From DHVE2 group archaeon (GTDB lineage: Archaea > Thermoplasmatota > Thermoplasmata > Thermoplasmatales > Aciduliprofundaceae), in contig JALSPD010000111.1 of assembly GCA_026986135.1 (NCBI GenBank), forward strand, positions 1 through 10,246: a DNA stretch of 10,246 nucleotides. The letters run 5' to 3'. Positions 1 through 7,140 of the stretch are shown here, in pieces. Position 1 is the stretch's first letter, and the number at the start of each line of letters is the position of its first letter. The position numbers and the translations under genes were made by a program. Below the pieces are notes generated by a model. That model made no database searches. It had not been told where the DNA came from and was given only the letters and a program-made list of their open reading frames with translations.

Positions 1-2778
1 GGATCCCTGCGGCGTCGCACTAACCTCATTGCTCTTATCACTCTCACCGTAGGAATTCACAGCGGTCACGTAGTAGTAATACGTAACTCCATTGCTAACT
101 CCGGTATCCGTATAACTGTACGTTGAGCCTGATACCGACGCTAGGAACGTCTCTCCACCTGATGTCGTGCCCCTGTATATCCTGTACTGCGTTATCACAC
201 TGCCTCCATTGTTGGAAGGAGCACTCCAAGTAAGTTTTACATACCCATCTCCCGCACTTGCTGCCAGGTTGAGTGGGGGCATAGGAGCGTTTGAGTGTGG
301 TGTTGCACTTACCTCATTGCTATGGGGGCCTTCACCATACGCATTAACCGCGGTAACGTAATAATAATATGTAACACCATTTGTTAAACCACTGTCAGTA
401 TAGGAAAGAACGGTACCATCCACTGTTTTAATGTATGTCTCTCCACCTGATGTCGTGCCCCTGTATATCCTGTACTGCGTTATCGCACTACCTCCATTGT
501 TGGAAGGAGCACTCCAAGTAAGTTTCACATACCCATCTCCCGCACTTGCCTGAAGATTAAACGGGGCATCCGGAGGATTGCCATTGCTTGAACTTCTCTT
601 AGCGTTGTATATTATCAATGCAAAATCCTGATCAATATCACCCGTAGTTTTGACCACATCCTGAGCCACATTGTATCCACTTATAATCACCCTGTATGTT
701 CCGCTTTTTAAATCAGATGGTTTGATAAATACATTTTCCACATTGTTTCTATCGTCAAAGTTATCATTATTTGTATCCCACTTCACTCCTATATTAGAGT
801 TGCCCGCAGGGGCATTCGGTATGCTCCATCCATCCTTAAACGCGTTTCCGTAGTAAACCGATCCATCAGGTGCAACTACTTTCAAATTAAGATCATTAAC
901 TAATGCAGGATTAGCATTCGCAGAACCTGGAGCATCACTCCATACCAGGGTTATCTTAAGAGGTTTATTGGTATCATCCACAGTAACAGAGATTTCATAG
1001 GTTTCTCCTGTCTTCAGGGGTGTTTTTTGATCTTCGTATATCACATTCGTGTCCGGATCCATCAAAGTTGGAAGGTATATCCTACCCCAGCCTTCCTCAA
1101 AGTTGGGTATAGGATCGCTACCCCCATTTGGACCCCCCTGAATATCTACCGCGCTATTTATTAAAAATGCTTTTGCCATTGCTGGACTGGGTCTAACTCC
1201 AAATTTTGCCTGATACCACTGCACAATATCTGCAACAGCCCCGGAAACCTGCGGGGTTGCTTGAGATGTCCCGTCGCACCACAGGTAATATGAGTCATAT
1301 TCTCCCCAAAGAGTGCTTGATGCTTTAGAGCTCCTTGTAGAAAGTATTGCCCTTCCAGGTGCAACTATATCTGGCTTTATTCTGTTGTCCTCAGTTGGAC
1401 CTCTTGATGAGAAATCAGCCATTTCATCAGGGTTGTCCGCATAGTAGTCCCTTCCCTGATATCCGTAGTTTGTAGGATTTGCCCAGTAATCCTCAGTTGC
1501 ACCAACTGTGATAACATTTTTAGCAGTACCCGGAGAACCCACGGTTTTTGCGCCTGGGCCTTCATTTCCAGCCGCAAAAACATATATTATAGGTTGTTCA
1601 CCAGGTGTTTTATAGGAGGAATCTCTTACAAGACGATCGTAGTTGGATGCATCTGTTGTATATGCACCACTAACGGCCGCCCCCCATGAATTCTGGGAAA
1701 TATATACTCCATTAGCGTACGCATGTTCACCCATCCAAAACATGTATGTATCATTACTGAACGCAAAACCCCCACTGCTTCCAAAGATTCTCTGAACATA
1801 AAGTTTTGCATTAGGCGCAACCCCCATACCAACATAATACGGAGCAGCAGGGTATTTCTCACCAGTGCCCCTTGATCCATCAGCAGCAACAATACCTGCA
1901 ACATGGGTTCCATGGCCATGGTCATCTTCCCATGATCCAGAGTTTGTGTAATCAAAGCCACCTATTACCCGATTCTGAAAATCTGGATGATCAACAGGCA
2001 AGTTACCATCCGCAAGTCCTGTGTCAACAATACTTACAACTATACCAGAGCCATTCCACCCAAGGGAGTTAATATAACTTCCAGGTCCACCCCATGGATT
2101 ATTTTTACTCCAATAACCCCCAATAATTTCTGAAGCAGTTTCATCAAATATTTCCATATTTACCCATGGCTCTATCCAGTAAACATCTCTCATTTTGGCT
2201 ATTTCTTTTATTTCCGAATAACTCAACTTACCTATAACAGAATACTCACCTGTATAGGGGTTGTATCCTGCACCAAAGGTATTGTAATGATTCTTTATAT
2301 ATTCAAAAGTTGCTTTTACAGTATCAGAGGAGGCAAGAAGGATTTTCACCATATACATCTTATTCTTATCATTTATTTCTGGGCTTATTTTGAAATACGG
2401 ATGATAATCCCCCACCCAAGAGACATAGCTTAGTTTGCTAAGGGTACTTATCATACTTCTCTTTCCAGTTACCAGATAGGCATGATCCGGAATATACCCC
2501 ACAATGGAAAAACCAAGATTTTCTATAGAATTAACGTCCCTATCTCCAACAGGTCCTGAAAATTGAACTATAAAGAGGTTGTTATTTGATTTTGCACGCA
2601 AATCTTCTGGTATTGCTGGCAAACCTTTGGTTGGTATGAATTCTGCCTTTTTTAGCCGTATATATCCTCCATTTTCATTTTGATTATGTATTCCAATATA
2701 TAACCCACCCAGTATCAGGACTAGTGTTATAGCAGTCACCACCATTAGTTTAGTACTTGTTTTTATTTTACCAAACAT
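1..2778 (-). CDS. Secreted S8 (subtilisin-like, KP-43 type) serine protease with tandem Fn3 repeats, C-terminus beyond window
   Basis: A single open frame of 926 codons runs from ATG at 2778 to base 1 with no stop, so the C-terminus is missing. Seen: a Lys-rich N-terminus followed by a hydrophobic stretch at about residues 11-29 (signal peptide or signal anchor). A prodomain-like region spans about 60-215. The S8 catalytic domain has Asp252 in IVDTG, His289 in HGTHVAG, oxyanion Asn405 in AAGNEG and Ser505 in GTSQATP, so the triad is complete. Residues about 530-730 resemble the C-terminal beta-barrel of KP-43-like subtilisins (LVWSDAPG, LVNDLNL, then PDG). Two fibronectin type III units follow at about 735-830 and 831-926. 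Expected role: an exported endopeptidase supplying peptides, with the Fn3 units acting as spacers or binding modules at the cell surface (inference). The start is supported by GGTGAT five bases upstream. No frameshift was found; all landmarks checked are in one frame. Confidence 0.93.
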   Translation of the reverse strand, partial: MFGKIKTSTKLMVVTAITLVLILGGLYIGIHNQNENGGYIRLKKAEFIPTKGLPAIPEDLRAKSNNNLFIVQFSGPVGDRDVNSIENLGFSIVGYIPDHAYLVTGKRSMISTLSKLSYVSWVGDYHPYFKISPEINDKNKMYMVKILLASSDTVKATFEYIKNHYNTFGAGYNPYTGEYSVIGKLSYSEIKEIAKMRDVYWIEPWVNMEIFDETASEIIGGYWSKNNPWGGPGSYINSLGWNGSGIVVSIVDTGLADGNLPVDHPDFQNRVIGGFDYTNSGSWEDDHGHGTHVAGIVAADGSRGTGEKYPAAPYYVGMGVAPNAKLYVQRIFGSSGGFAFSNDTYMFWMGEHAYANGVYISQNSWGAAVSGAYTTDASNYDRLVRDSSYKTPGEQPIIYVFAAGNEGPGAKTVGSPGTAKNVITVGATEDYWANPTNYGYQGRDYYADNPDEMADFSSRGPTEDNRIKPDIVAPGRAILSTRSSKASSTLWGEYDSYYLWCDGTSQATPQVSGAVADIVQWYQAKFGVRPSPAMAKAFLINSAVDIQGGPNGGSDPIPNFEEGWGRIYLPTLMDPDTNVIYEDQKTPLKTGETYEISVTVDDTNKPLKITLVWSDAPGSANANPALVNDLNLKVVAPDGSVYYGNAFKDGWSIPNAPAGNSNIGVKWDTNNDNFDDRNNVENVFIKPSDLKSGTYRVIISGYNVAQDVVKTTGDIDQDFALIIYNAKRSSSNGNPPDAPFNLQASAGDGYVKLTWSAPSNNGGSAITQYRIYRGTTSGGETYIKTVDGTVLSYTDSGLTNGVTYYYYVTAVNAYGEGPHSNEVSATPHSNAPMPPLNLAASAGDGYVKLTWSAPSNNGGSVITQYRIYRGTTSGGETFLASVSGSTYSYTDTGVSNGVTYYYYVTAVNSYGESDKSNEVSATPQGS
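149..261 (-). repeat. Near-identical core of the Fn3 repeat, copy distal to the protease start
   Basis: These 113 bases match 437-549 with three mismatches (at 197, 202 and 238). The offset is 288 bases, a whole number of codons. Identity at this level, including third codon positions, indicates recent duplication or gene conversion rather than only protein-level conservation. Confidence 0.92.
437..549 (-). repeat. Near-identical core of the Fn3 repeat, copy proximal to the protease start
   Basis: Partner of 149-261, with three mismatches over 113 bases. Identity falls off on both sides: at 550 the copies diverge, and the stretch at about 385-436 differs at many positions. Confidence 0.92.
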
Positions 2779-2783
2779 ATTTC

Positions 2784-2789
2784 ATCACC
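2784..2789 (-). promoter_or_regulatory. Ribosome binding site of the S8 protease
   Basis: On the minus strand this reads GGTGAT, complementary to the archaeal 16S rRNA 3' end, and ends five bases before the ATG at 2778. It fixes the start codon of the protease. Confidence 0.8.
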
Positions 2790-2832
2790 TTCATATAACC
2801 TTACAACTTTATTCGTCCTTTTACAAAAACCC

Positions 2833-2845
2833 ATATAAAAATTTC
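2833..2845 (-). promoter_or_regulatory. Probable TATA box of the S8 protease
   Basis: The minus strand reads TTTTTATAT preceded by GAAAT, which could be a BRE. With the usual archaeal spacing of about 25 bases, transcription would start near 2812 and leave a leader of about 34 bases that includes the GGTGAT site. Predicted from sequence only. Confidence 0.55.
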
Positions 2846-2867
2846 GTTTTGATTTTCTTTTTGGTCC

Positions 2868-2968
2868 ATGTTACACAAATTCAATGTTACAAGTAACATT
2901 TTCAAAAAATTAAGTTTTAAACTAACAATAAAGCCCATTTAGAAAAAATCAAAATACATTTGTAACAC
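2868..2968. promoter_or_regulatory. Cluster of TGTTAC/GTAACA half-sites upstream of the protease (candidate operator)
   Basis: Four copies of one half-site lie in this AT-rich gap: ATGTTAC at 2868-2874, ATGTTAC at 2884-2890, GTAACAT at 2893-2899 and GTAACA at 2962-2967. The middle pair forms a perfect palindrome at 2883-2900, with 8-base arms (AATGTTAC and GTAACATT) around a 2-base centre. The cluster lies upstream of the predicted TATA box, a position more typical of an activator than a repressor. The binding protein is unknown. The rest of the 2779-3005 gap holds T-runs on the minus strand at 2943-2948 and 2904-2909 that could terminate the DUF89 transcript; no gene is seen. Confidence 0.45.
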
Positions 2969-3005
2969 TTTCATGTAGAAAAACACTATGAAGTATTACC
3001 ATATT

Positions 3006-3848
3006 TCATTTATAGAAGAAAATCAAATCCCCAACATTTGCACCTATAGACTTTGCTACAACTGGACATTTTACCATAAGCAAATAGTAAATCCCAGCCC
3101 ATTCACTAAGACCCTCATAGTTGCCTTGGCCCTTTGATATCGTCAAATCATGATTCGCTATCCATTTTCCCACCTCTGGACTGTTTCGTTCATAACCCAC
3201 CTCGCCATTTGAGAGATAATATATCGTGTCTATGTATTTATTCAATCCCACATAATTCAAGTCCTCTTCAGTTGCATCATTTATTATCGGACCTCCTTTT
3301 ACTACCCCACTTATGTAGTACTCACCATATTCAAATAAAATTTCAATGAGGAGTTTATCAAATACTATTTCTCCAGCATTGTCAAAAAAATAAAGAATTG
3401 TTTTTGAATTCTTTAAATCTTGGAGAAAACTCCTGTACACACTTTCGTCAACATCACTTTTAATTGCATTTTTCAGTGTTTCTCTGATATCAAATTCCAC
3501 CATGGCTCCAAAATCAATGATGTTACCACCAATTGCTATTTTTATAGCAGTTTTAAGAGGATCCTTGGATTCTTCAACTATCTTTCTAACTTCATAATAT
3601 AGCTTAAGAGCTTCATCATTACTTTTCTTTTTAATTTCCGCATATGGATCTCCACCAATATGTGATCTCAAGATGCTATGGGCTACATGTGCTATTTCTG
3701 GAGGTGTCTTATTCCAGCTCATACTAAGCAGAGAGCTCATAACTTGTCTTAAAATGAGATCTATGCTTTCATTATTAACATTAGAAAATCTACATGCCTT
3801 TATTATCTGCCTCTGGATGCATGGTATGCATTCTGGCTCTGCTTGCAT
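3006..3848 (-). CDS. DUF89 / damage-control phosphatase family protein, 280 residues
   Basis: The protein belongs to the DUF89 family (ARMT1-like metal-dependent phosphatases). Seen: an N-terminal CxxC (Cys7, Cys10, in ECIPC) typical of archaeal members; GGNIID at 108-112; FFDNAGE at 154-160, with Asp156/Asn157 as likely metal ligands; VKGGP then NDAT at 183-193; KGQGNYE at 239-245; and KCPVVA near 260. Family members characterised so far hydrolyse phosphate esters of small metabolites and are proposed to clear damaged or overflow phosphometabolites; the substrate here cannot be read from sequence. An upstream in-frame ATG at 3947 would add 33 residues, but I prefer 3848. MQAEPECIPC is the usual family N-terminus, and the TATA box at 3895-3901 lies inside the longer version. 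No clear ribosome binding site precedes 3848. Cytoplasmic; no signal or membrane segment. Divergent from thyX. Confidence 0.88.
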   Translation of the reverse strand: MQAEPECIPCIQRQIIKACRFSNVNNESIDLILRQVMSSLLSMSWNKTPPEIAHVAHSILRSHIGGDPYAEIKKKSNDEALKLYYEVRKIVEESKDPLKTAIKIAIGGNIIDFGAMVEFDIRETLKNAIKSDVDESVYRSFLQDLKNSKTILYFFDNAGEIVFDKLLIEILFEYGEYYISGVVKGGPIINDATEEDLNYVGLNKYIDTIYYLSNGEVGYERNSPEVGKWIANHDLTISKGQGNYEGLSEWAGIYYLLMVKCPVVAKSIGANVGDLIFFYK

Positions 3849-3893
3849 ATGGAAGGTATAAGAAAACTGTGATTTAATTTTAGGGGTGAAATT

Positions 3894-3902
3894 GTTTATA
3901 TG
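3894..3902. promoter_or_regulatory. Shared bidirectional TATA element between DUF89 gene and thyX
   Basis: The plus strand reads TTTATATG and the minus strand CATATAAA, so the same bases can serve as a TATA box in either direction. A start about 25 bases downstream would fall near 3923 for thyX (leader about 27 bases) and near 3873 for the DUF89 gene (leader about 25 bases). Both fit the chosen start codons at 3950 and 3848. No second TATA candidate of similar quality was seen in this gap. Confidence 0.5.
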
Positions 3903-3949
3903 CTGGATTGCATTAATGAAGTATGAGACTCTGTGAAGGATCATCATGC

Positions 3950-4564
3950 ATGAAAGTTGAACTCATAGCCTACTCACTCCCCAATGAGGGATCTGTTGAT
4001 AAACTTGTGGCAGAGAGCGGTGCGATTTCACATGCTCCCCATTTTAAAGAACTGGATGATAACAGGGTAAAACATCTGATAAACCTTCTAAAAAAGCTTG
4101 GACATGAAAGTGTGTTTGAGCATGCATGTTTTACTTTCAGGGTAGAAGGGATCTCTCGTATATGTACGCATCAGCTTGTTCGCCATCGTCTTGCCAGTTA
4201 TACGCAGCAATCTCAAAGGTATGTGAAACTGAGAAATCCAACATTTATTGTTCCAGAAGCCATAAAAGAAAGTGAATTCTATGATGAGTATGTAGAGCTA
4301 CTCAATAGGGCTTCAGATCTTTACAGAAGGATGGTGGAAGGCGGTATAAGAAAAGAGGATGCTCGTTTTATACTTCCTCAATCAGTGGAGACAAAAATCG
4401 TCATTACCATGAATGCCAGAGAACTGAGGCATTTTATAAGGCTTCGCTGTGATCCAAGTGCGCAGTGGGAGATAAGAAATCTCGCTAGAGAAATGCTTAA
4501 CCTAGTATACGAGGTGGCACCGATACTGTTTGAAGATCTGTACGAATGGTGTTTTAAGACATGA
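3950..4564 (+). CDS. thyX: Flavin-dependent thymidylate synthase ThyX, 204 residues
   Basis: ThyX makes dTMP from dUMP using methylenetetrahydrofolate as carbon donor and NADPH-reduced FAD. The signature RHRX7S is present as Arg78-His79-Arg80 with Ser88, followed by QRY. Other family landmarks are HESVFEHA at 52-59, ILPQS, and the C-terminal NARELRHF followed by AQWEIR, which contains substrate-binding arginines. Length is normal for the family. An upstream ATG at 3923 would add nine residues. I choose 3950 because GAAGGA at 3935-3940 is a plausible ribosome binding site with a 9-base spacer, and because MKVELIAY is a usual ThyX beginning. It works as a cytoplasmic homotetramer in the family. 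Divergent from the DUF89 gene; no ThyA-like gene is visible in the window. Confidence 0.96.
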   Translation: MKVELIAYSLPNEGSVDKLVAESGAISHAPHFKELDDNRVKHLINLLKKLGHESVFEHACFTFRVEGISRICTHQLVRHRLASYTQQSQRYVKLRNPTFIVPEAIKESEFYDEYVELLNRASDLYRRMVEGGIRKEDARFILPQSVETKIVITMNARELRHFIRLRCDPSAQWEIRNLAREMLNLVYEVAPILFEDLYEWCFKT

Positions 4565-4637
4565 TTAGATAATGCATAAAAATCAACCGTATAAGGCATA
4601 TATCCTGATGATCTATGCGAGGAATGTAAGCGAAGGG

Positions 4638-4645
4638 TTTATAAG
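4638..4645 (+). promoter_or_regulatory. Probable TATA box of the TPR gene
   Basis: TTTATAAG lies about 30-40 bases before the candidate GTG starts, so the transcript would begin near 4667 with a very short leader. A 10-base palindrome ATATGCATAT follows at 4648-4657. The gap 4565-4671 contains no gene that I can support. Confidence 0.45.
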
Positions 4646-4671
4646 ATATATGCATATTATACATTTAGCAG

Positions 4672-6327
4672 GTGGTTGTGGTGCCTCTCTTTGGTAAGAA
4701 AAAAGGTGGCAAGGGAAGCGGGATATTAAAAAATTACGAAAAATTGGTGCATGAGGCGTATGACGCCTTGAAGAGAGGAGATTCTGATCGTGCGATAATG
4801 GAATTTAGAAAATTGCTCAGGTGGATAACGGAGGATCTAGATAAGATTATGAAATTATCGGATGAGGATAAAAAGAAACTTTCAGAACTCATTACAGCAG
4901 CCGGGGAGGAGATGATAAATTTAAAAGATTATGATGTTGCAATAAAAATTCTTGAAAAAGCAAAAACCATAGATCCTCATAATTTCAGGGCATGGATGGA
5001 TATCGGAAAGGACCTTCTTCAAAGAAACACACAGGTTCCTTATGCCCTGGTATGCCTTCGTGAAGCAGCAAAACTTAAACCGGATGATGTTGAAGTACAT
5101 CTCCTTTTAGGAGACGCATACCGTATACAGGGGCAATACGATAAAGCCCTTGCAGCATATCAGAAAGCTTTGAAAGTTGATCCAAATAACGAGGATGCTC
5201 TTCAAAAGGTACTGAAGATCCAGCCCGAAAATATTGACATTCTTGAAAGATACATACAGGTGCTGGAATCTAAGGGTAAAAAAGAGGATCTTGTGAAGGC
5301 GTACAACAAAATAGTGTCAATCACAGGAGATAAAGAGTATCTTGAGCGTGGATTACAGCTTGATCCTGAAAACAAGGATCTTCTTATGAACAAAGCCAGG
5401 ATCCTGCTACGTGAGGAGAAACTTGAGGATGCAAAAGAAATAGTGAAAAAATTAAAGGAGATGCATCCGGATGATCCGGATATTCAGATGCTGTACGATG
5501 AATTGATCCCCACAGAGCCTCACGAAGAGACCCCACAGGAAGTGGAATCAATTGAAGTAAGTGAGTTGTTTGAGGATATCTCTCTTGGAGAAGCCCCTGA
5601 AATCGGTTTTGAGGAAGAGGGAAGTATGCAGATTGAGGGAGATGTCGCTGGGAAAAATGAAATTTCTACAGATGAAGAATCAGCCAGTTTGCAATCTCAG
5701 GTAGGGGAAATGGCCTCTGAAAGTGAAGAGTCTCCTGCAATTAAGAGTTATGAGGTTTCACAGAGTGAAGAGGGGAGCTCTGAGGTTGCCAAGGTGGAGC
5801 TAACATCAGAATCCTTTGAAGAAAAATCCCAAGAGATACCGCCATATGAGGTGTTTTTGAAATTATATAAAGAGGGAAAAATGGAAGAGGCCTCTGAAAT
5901 TCTTAAGAATCTCTCGGAAGAGAATCTGGATAAACTCCTGGATTCAGATACCGAAGTCCTGGAGTTTATTTATCACGCCCTTATAAAATATGATAAGAAG
6001 GAAGAAGCACTAACATTCATAAACACACTGATTTCAAAGAATGAGAAGGAAGAGTATAAAATTGAAAAAGCGAAGCTCCTCATAGAGATGGGGGAAATGG
6101 AGGAGGCAGAGGCTCTTTTAAATGATATACTCAAAAAGAATATGAAGAACGGAATGGCCATGTATTTGAAAGCCAGGATAATGAGCATAAAGGGCGTTGA
6201 AATGAGTGTAAGGAACTTTCTGATGATGGCAACCAAATTTGCCCCAGAACTTAAAGACATGGCGAGAAATGATCCCTTCCTGGAGAAATATAAAGATAAA
6301 GAATGGTTTAAAAAGATTACATCATAA
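4672..6327 (+). CDS. TPR-repeat protein with acidic central linker, 551 residues
   Basis: Not recognised as a named protein. Seen: a basic Gly/Lys-rich N-terminus (FGKKKGGKGSG). A first helical TPR block spans about residues 20-278, with clear repeats near 104-136 and 138-171 (the latter VHLLLGDAYRIQGQYDKAL then KALKVDPNN) and weaker ones to 278. An acidic Ser/Glu-rich, probably disordered linker spans about 280-390. A second TPR-like block at about 391-551 ends in a motif seen at the end of many TPR arrays (FAPELKDMARNDPFLEKY). There is no signal peptide or membrane helix, so it is probably a cytoplasmic scaffold; partner unknown. The start is uncertain: GTG codons occur at 4672, 4678 and 4681. 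GGTGGT at 4671-4676 could act as ribosome binding site for 4681, giving MPLFGKKK and a protein three residues shorter. The stop overlaps the dtdA stop by 6 bases. Confidence 0.85.
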   Translation: MVVVPLFGKKKGGKGSGILKNYEKLVHEAYDALKRGDSDRAIMEFRKLLRWITEDLDKIMKLSDEDKKKLSELITAAGEEMINLKDYDVAIKILEKAKTIDPHNFRAWMDIGKDLLQRNTQVPYALVCLREAAKLKPDDVEVHLLLGDAYRIQGQYDKALAAYQKALKVDPNNEDALQKVLKIQPENIDILERYIQVLESKGKKEDLVKAYNKIVSITGDKEYLERGLQLDPENKDLLMNKARILLREEKLEDAKEIVKKLKEMHPDDPDIQMLYDELIPTEPHEETPQEVESIEVSELFEDISLGEAPEIGFEEEGSMQIEGDVAGKNEISTDEESASLQSQVGEMASESEESPAIKSYEVSQSEEGSSEVAKVELTSESFEEKSQEIPPYEVFLKLYKEGKMEEASEILKNLSEENLDKLLDSDTEVLEFIYHALIKYDKKEEALTFINTLISKNEKEEYKIEKAKLLIEMGEMEEAEALLNDILKKNMKNGMAMYLKARIMSIKGVEMSVRNFLMMATKFAPELKDMARNDPFLEKYKDKEWFKKITS

Positions 6328-7140
6328 TTCCACAAACTCTTTACTGTCGTAGATTTTTATATTCAATTTTTCAAGTATTTCTCTAACTTTTGCCCTTTCC
6401 GGACCCTTAAGACCTTTTCTATGAATATAGGCACCCTTGCATCCACTTTTTTCACATGCTCTTTTTATTATGCCCTCATCAATCACATCAACAGCATATT
6501 TCGGAATCATATGCCCCACGGACACTCTATATTTCAATGCGATATCAGTAATTCTGGGCATATAATGCCCCCCACCAAAACCAAGTATGGGTACATTTCT
6601 CCTTTCAACAGTTTCAAGAATTGTTTTTGCTATTACCTCTCCAGCTTTATCGTCTCTCCATTCTTCCTCTGTGGATCCTATTTCTATAAAGAAAGTGGGT
6701 TTTTCAAGATATGGCCCATGATGGGTTGCCTCAAATGACACATTGTAATCATCATACCTATATTTCTTCAAAATCCTCAAACTTTCTGTCATCAAATGAG
6801 GATTCGTTGGAACAACACAATGCGATTTCCCTCCCGCCTCTGCAATGCCCCAGTTTCCAATGGGATGCACCGTAAGACTTTTCATATTGGATGCACTTTT
6901 ATGCTTTGAGGCAACTATAATGGTGTTAAATTTTATTTTAAGTTTGCTCTCTATATCTCTATCAACATTTTCTGCATAGATTTTAGGGCCCTTTATATGA
7001 ACGACATAAAACCTTTCGTTTTCATACACTGGAAACCCATTAAAATTACCTATTTTTTTCCATTTTTCCAGCGAGAGCAATTTTTCGCGGATGTTTAGGG
7101 ATGCAATATCATCCTGGGAAGTAAGTACAAGATTTTTCAT
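6322..7140 (-). CDS. dtdA: D-aminoacyl-tRNA deacylase, archaeal DtdA (DTD2/GEK1) family, 272 residues
   Basis: DtdA hydrolyses the ester between D-amino acids and tRNA, recycling mischarged tRNA and protecting translation. It is the archaeal/plant type, unrelated in sequence to bacterial Dtd. Family landmarks in order: SKHKS at 78-82, HPIGNWG at 92-98, EATHHGP at 137-143, EIGSTEEEW at 153-161 and GFGGGHY at 187-193. The conserved His, Glu and Gly residues of these motifs form the presumed metal/active site. Length is normal. The ATG follows the stop codon of the MBL gene with no gap. The ribosome binding site GGAGGGAT lies inside the end of that gene, so this is the last cistron of the three-gene operon and probably translationally coupled. 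Its stop codon overlaps the convergent TPR gene by 6 bases (6322-6327). Confidence 0.95.
   Translation of the reverse strand: MKNLVLTSQDDIASLNIREKLLSLEKWKKIGNFNGFPVYENERFYVVHIKGPKIYAENVDRDIESKLKIKFNTIIVASKHKSASNMKSLTVHPIGNWGIAEAGGKSHCVVPTNPHLMTESLRILKKYRYDDYNVSFEATHHGPYLEKPTFFIEIGSTEEEWRDDKAGEVIAKTILETVERRNVPILGFGGGHYMPRITDIALKYRVSVGHMIPKYAVDVIDEGIIKRACEKSGCKGAYIHRKGLKGPERAKVREILEKLNIKIYDSKEFVEL

Larger units (their letters stand above)
1..576 (-). repeat. Tandem Fn3-coding repeat, two 288-bp units
   Basis: The two fibronectin type III units are encoded by adjacent 96-codon (288-bp) repeats, about 576-289 and 288-1. Each unit carries the same landmarks: P..P..L.ASAGDGYVKLTW, then ITQYRIYRGTTSGGET, then GVTYYYYVTAVN and SNEVSATP. 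The second unit ends exactly at the window edge, so further units may follow outside. Confidence 0.85.

Noticed and set aside
1..6. The window begins with GGATCC, a BamHI site, which could mark a cloning junction.
   Set aside because: The protease frame reads straight through it and another GGATCC occurs inside the same gene near 1055. Nothing else suggests vector sequence.
149..549. Long direct repeats could suggest a CRISPR or mobile element.
   Set aside because: There are only two copies, in frame, inside a coding region and encoding Fn3 domains; no short regular repeat/spacer pattern exists.
1872..2072. Plus-strand open frame opposite the protease.
   Set aside because: It lies entirely antisense to the catalytic domain around Asp252/His289 and its translation has low-complexity Gln/His content; it is a shadow frame.
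3849..3947. 33-residue N-terminal extension of the DUF89 protein from the upstream ATG at 3947.
   Set aside because: It would span the TATA element and nearly reach the thyX start. The family normally begins at the MQAEPECIPC position.
4605..4613. CTGATGATC resembles the C box of an archaeal C/D-box small RNA in the gap before the TPR gene.
   Set aside because: No properly spaced D, C' and D' boxes were found, so this is probably chance.
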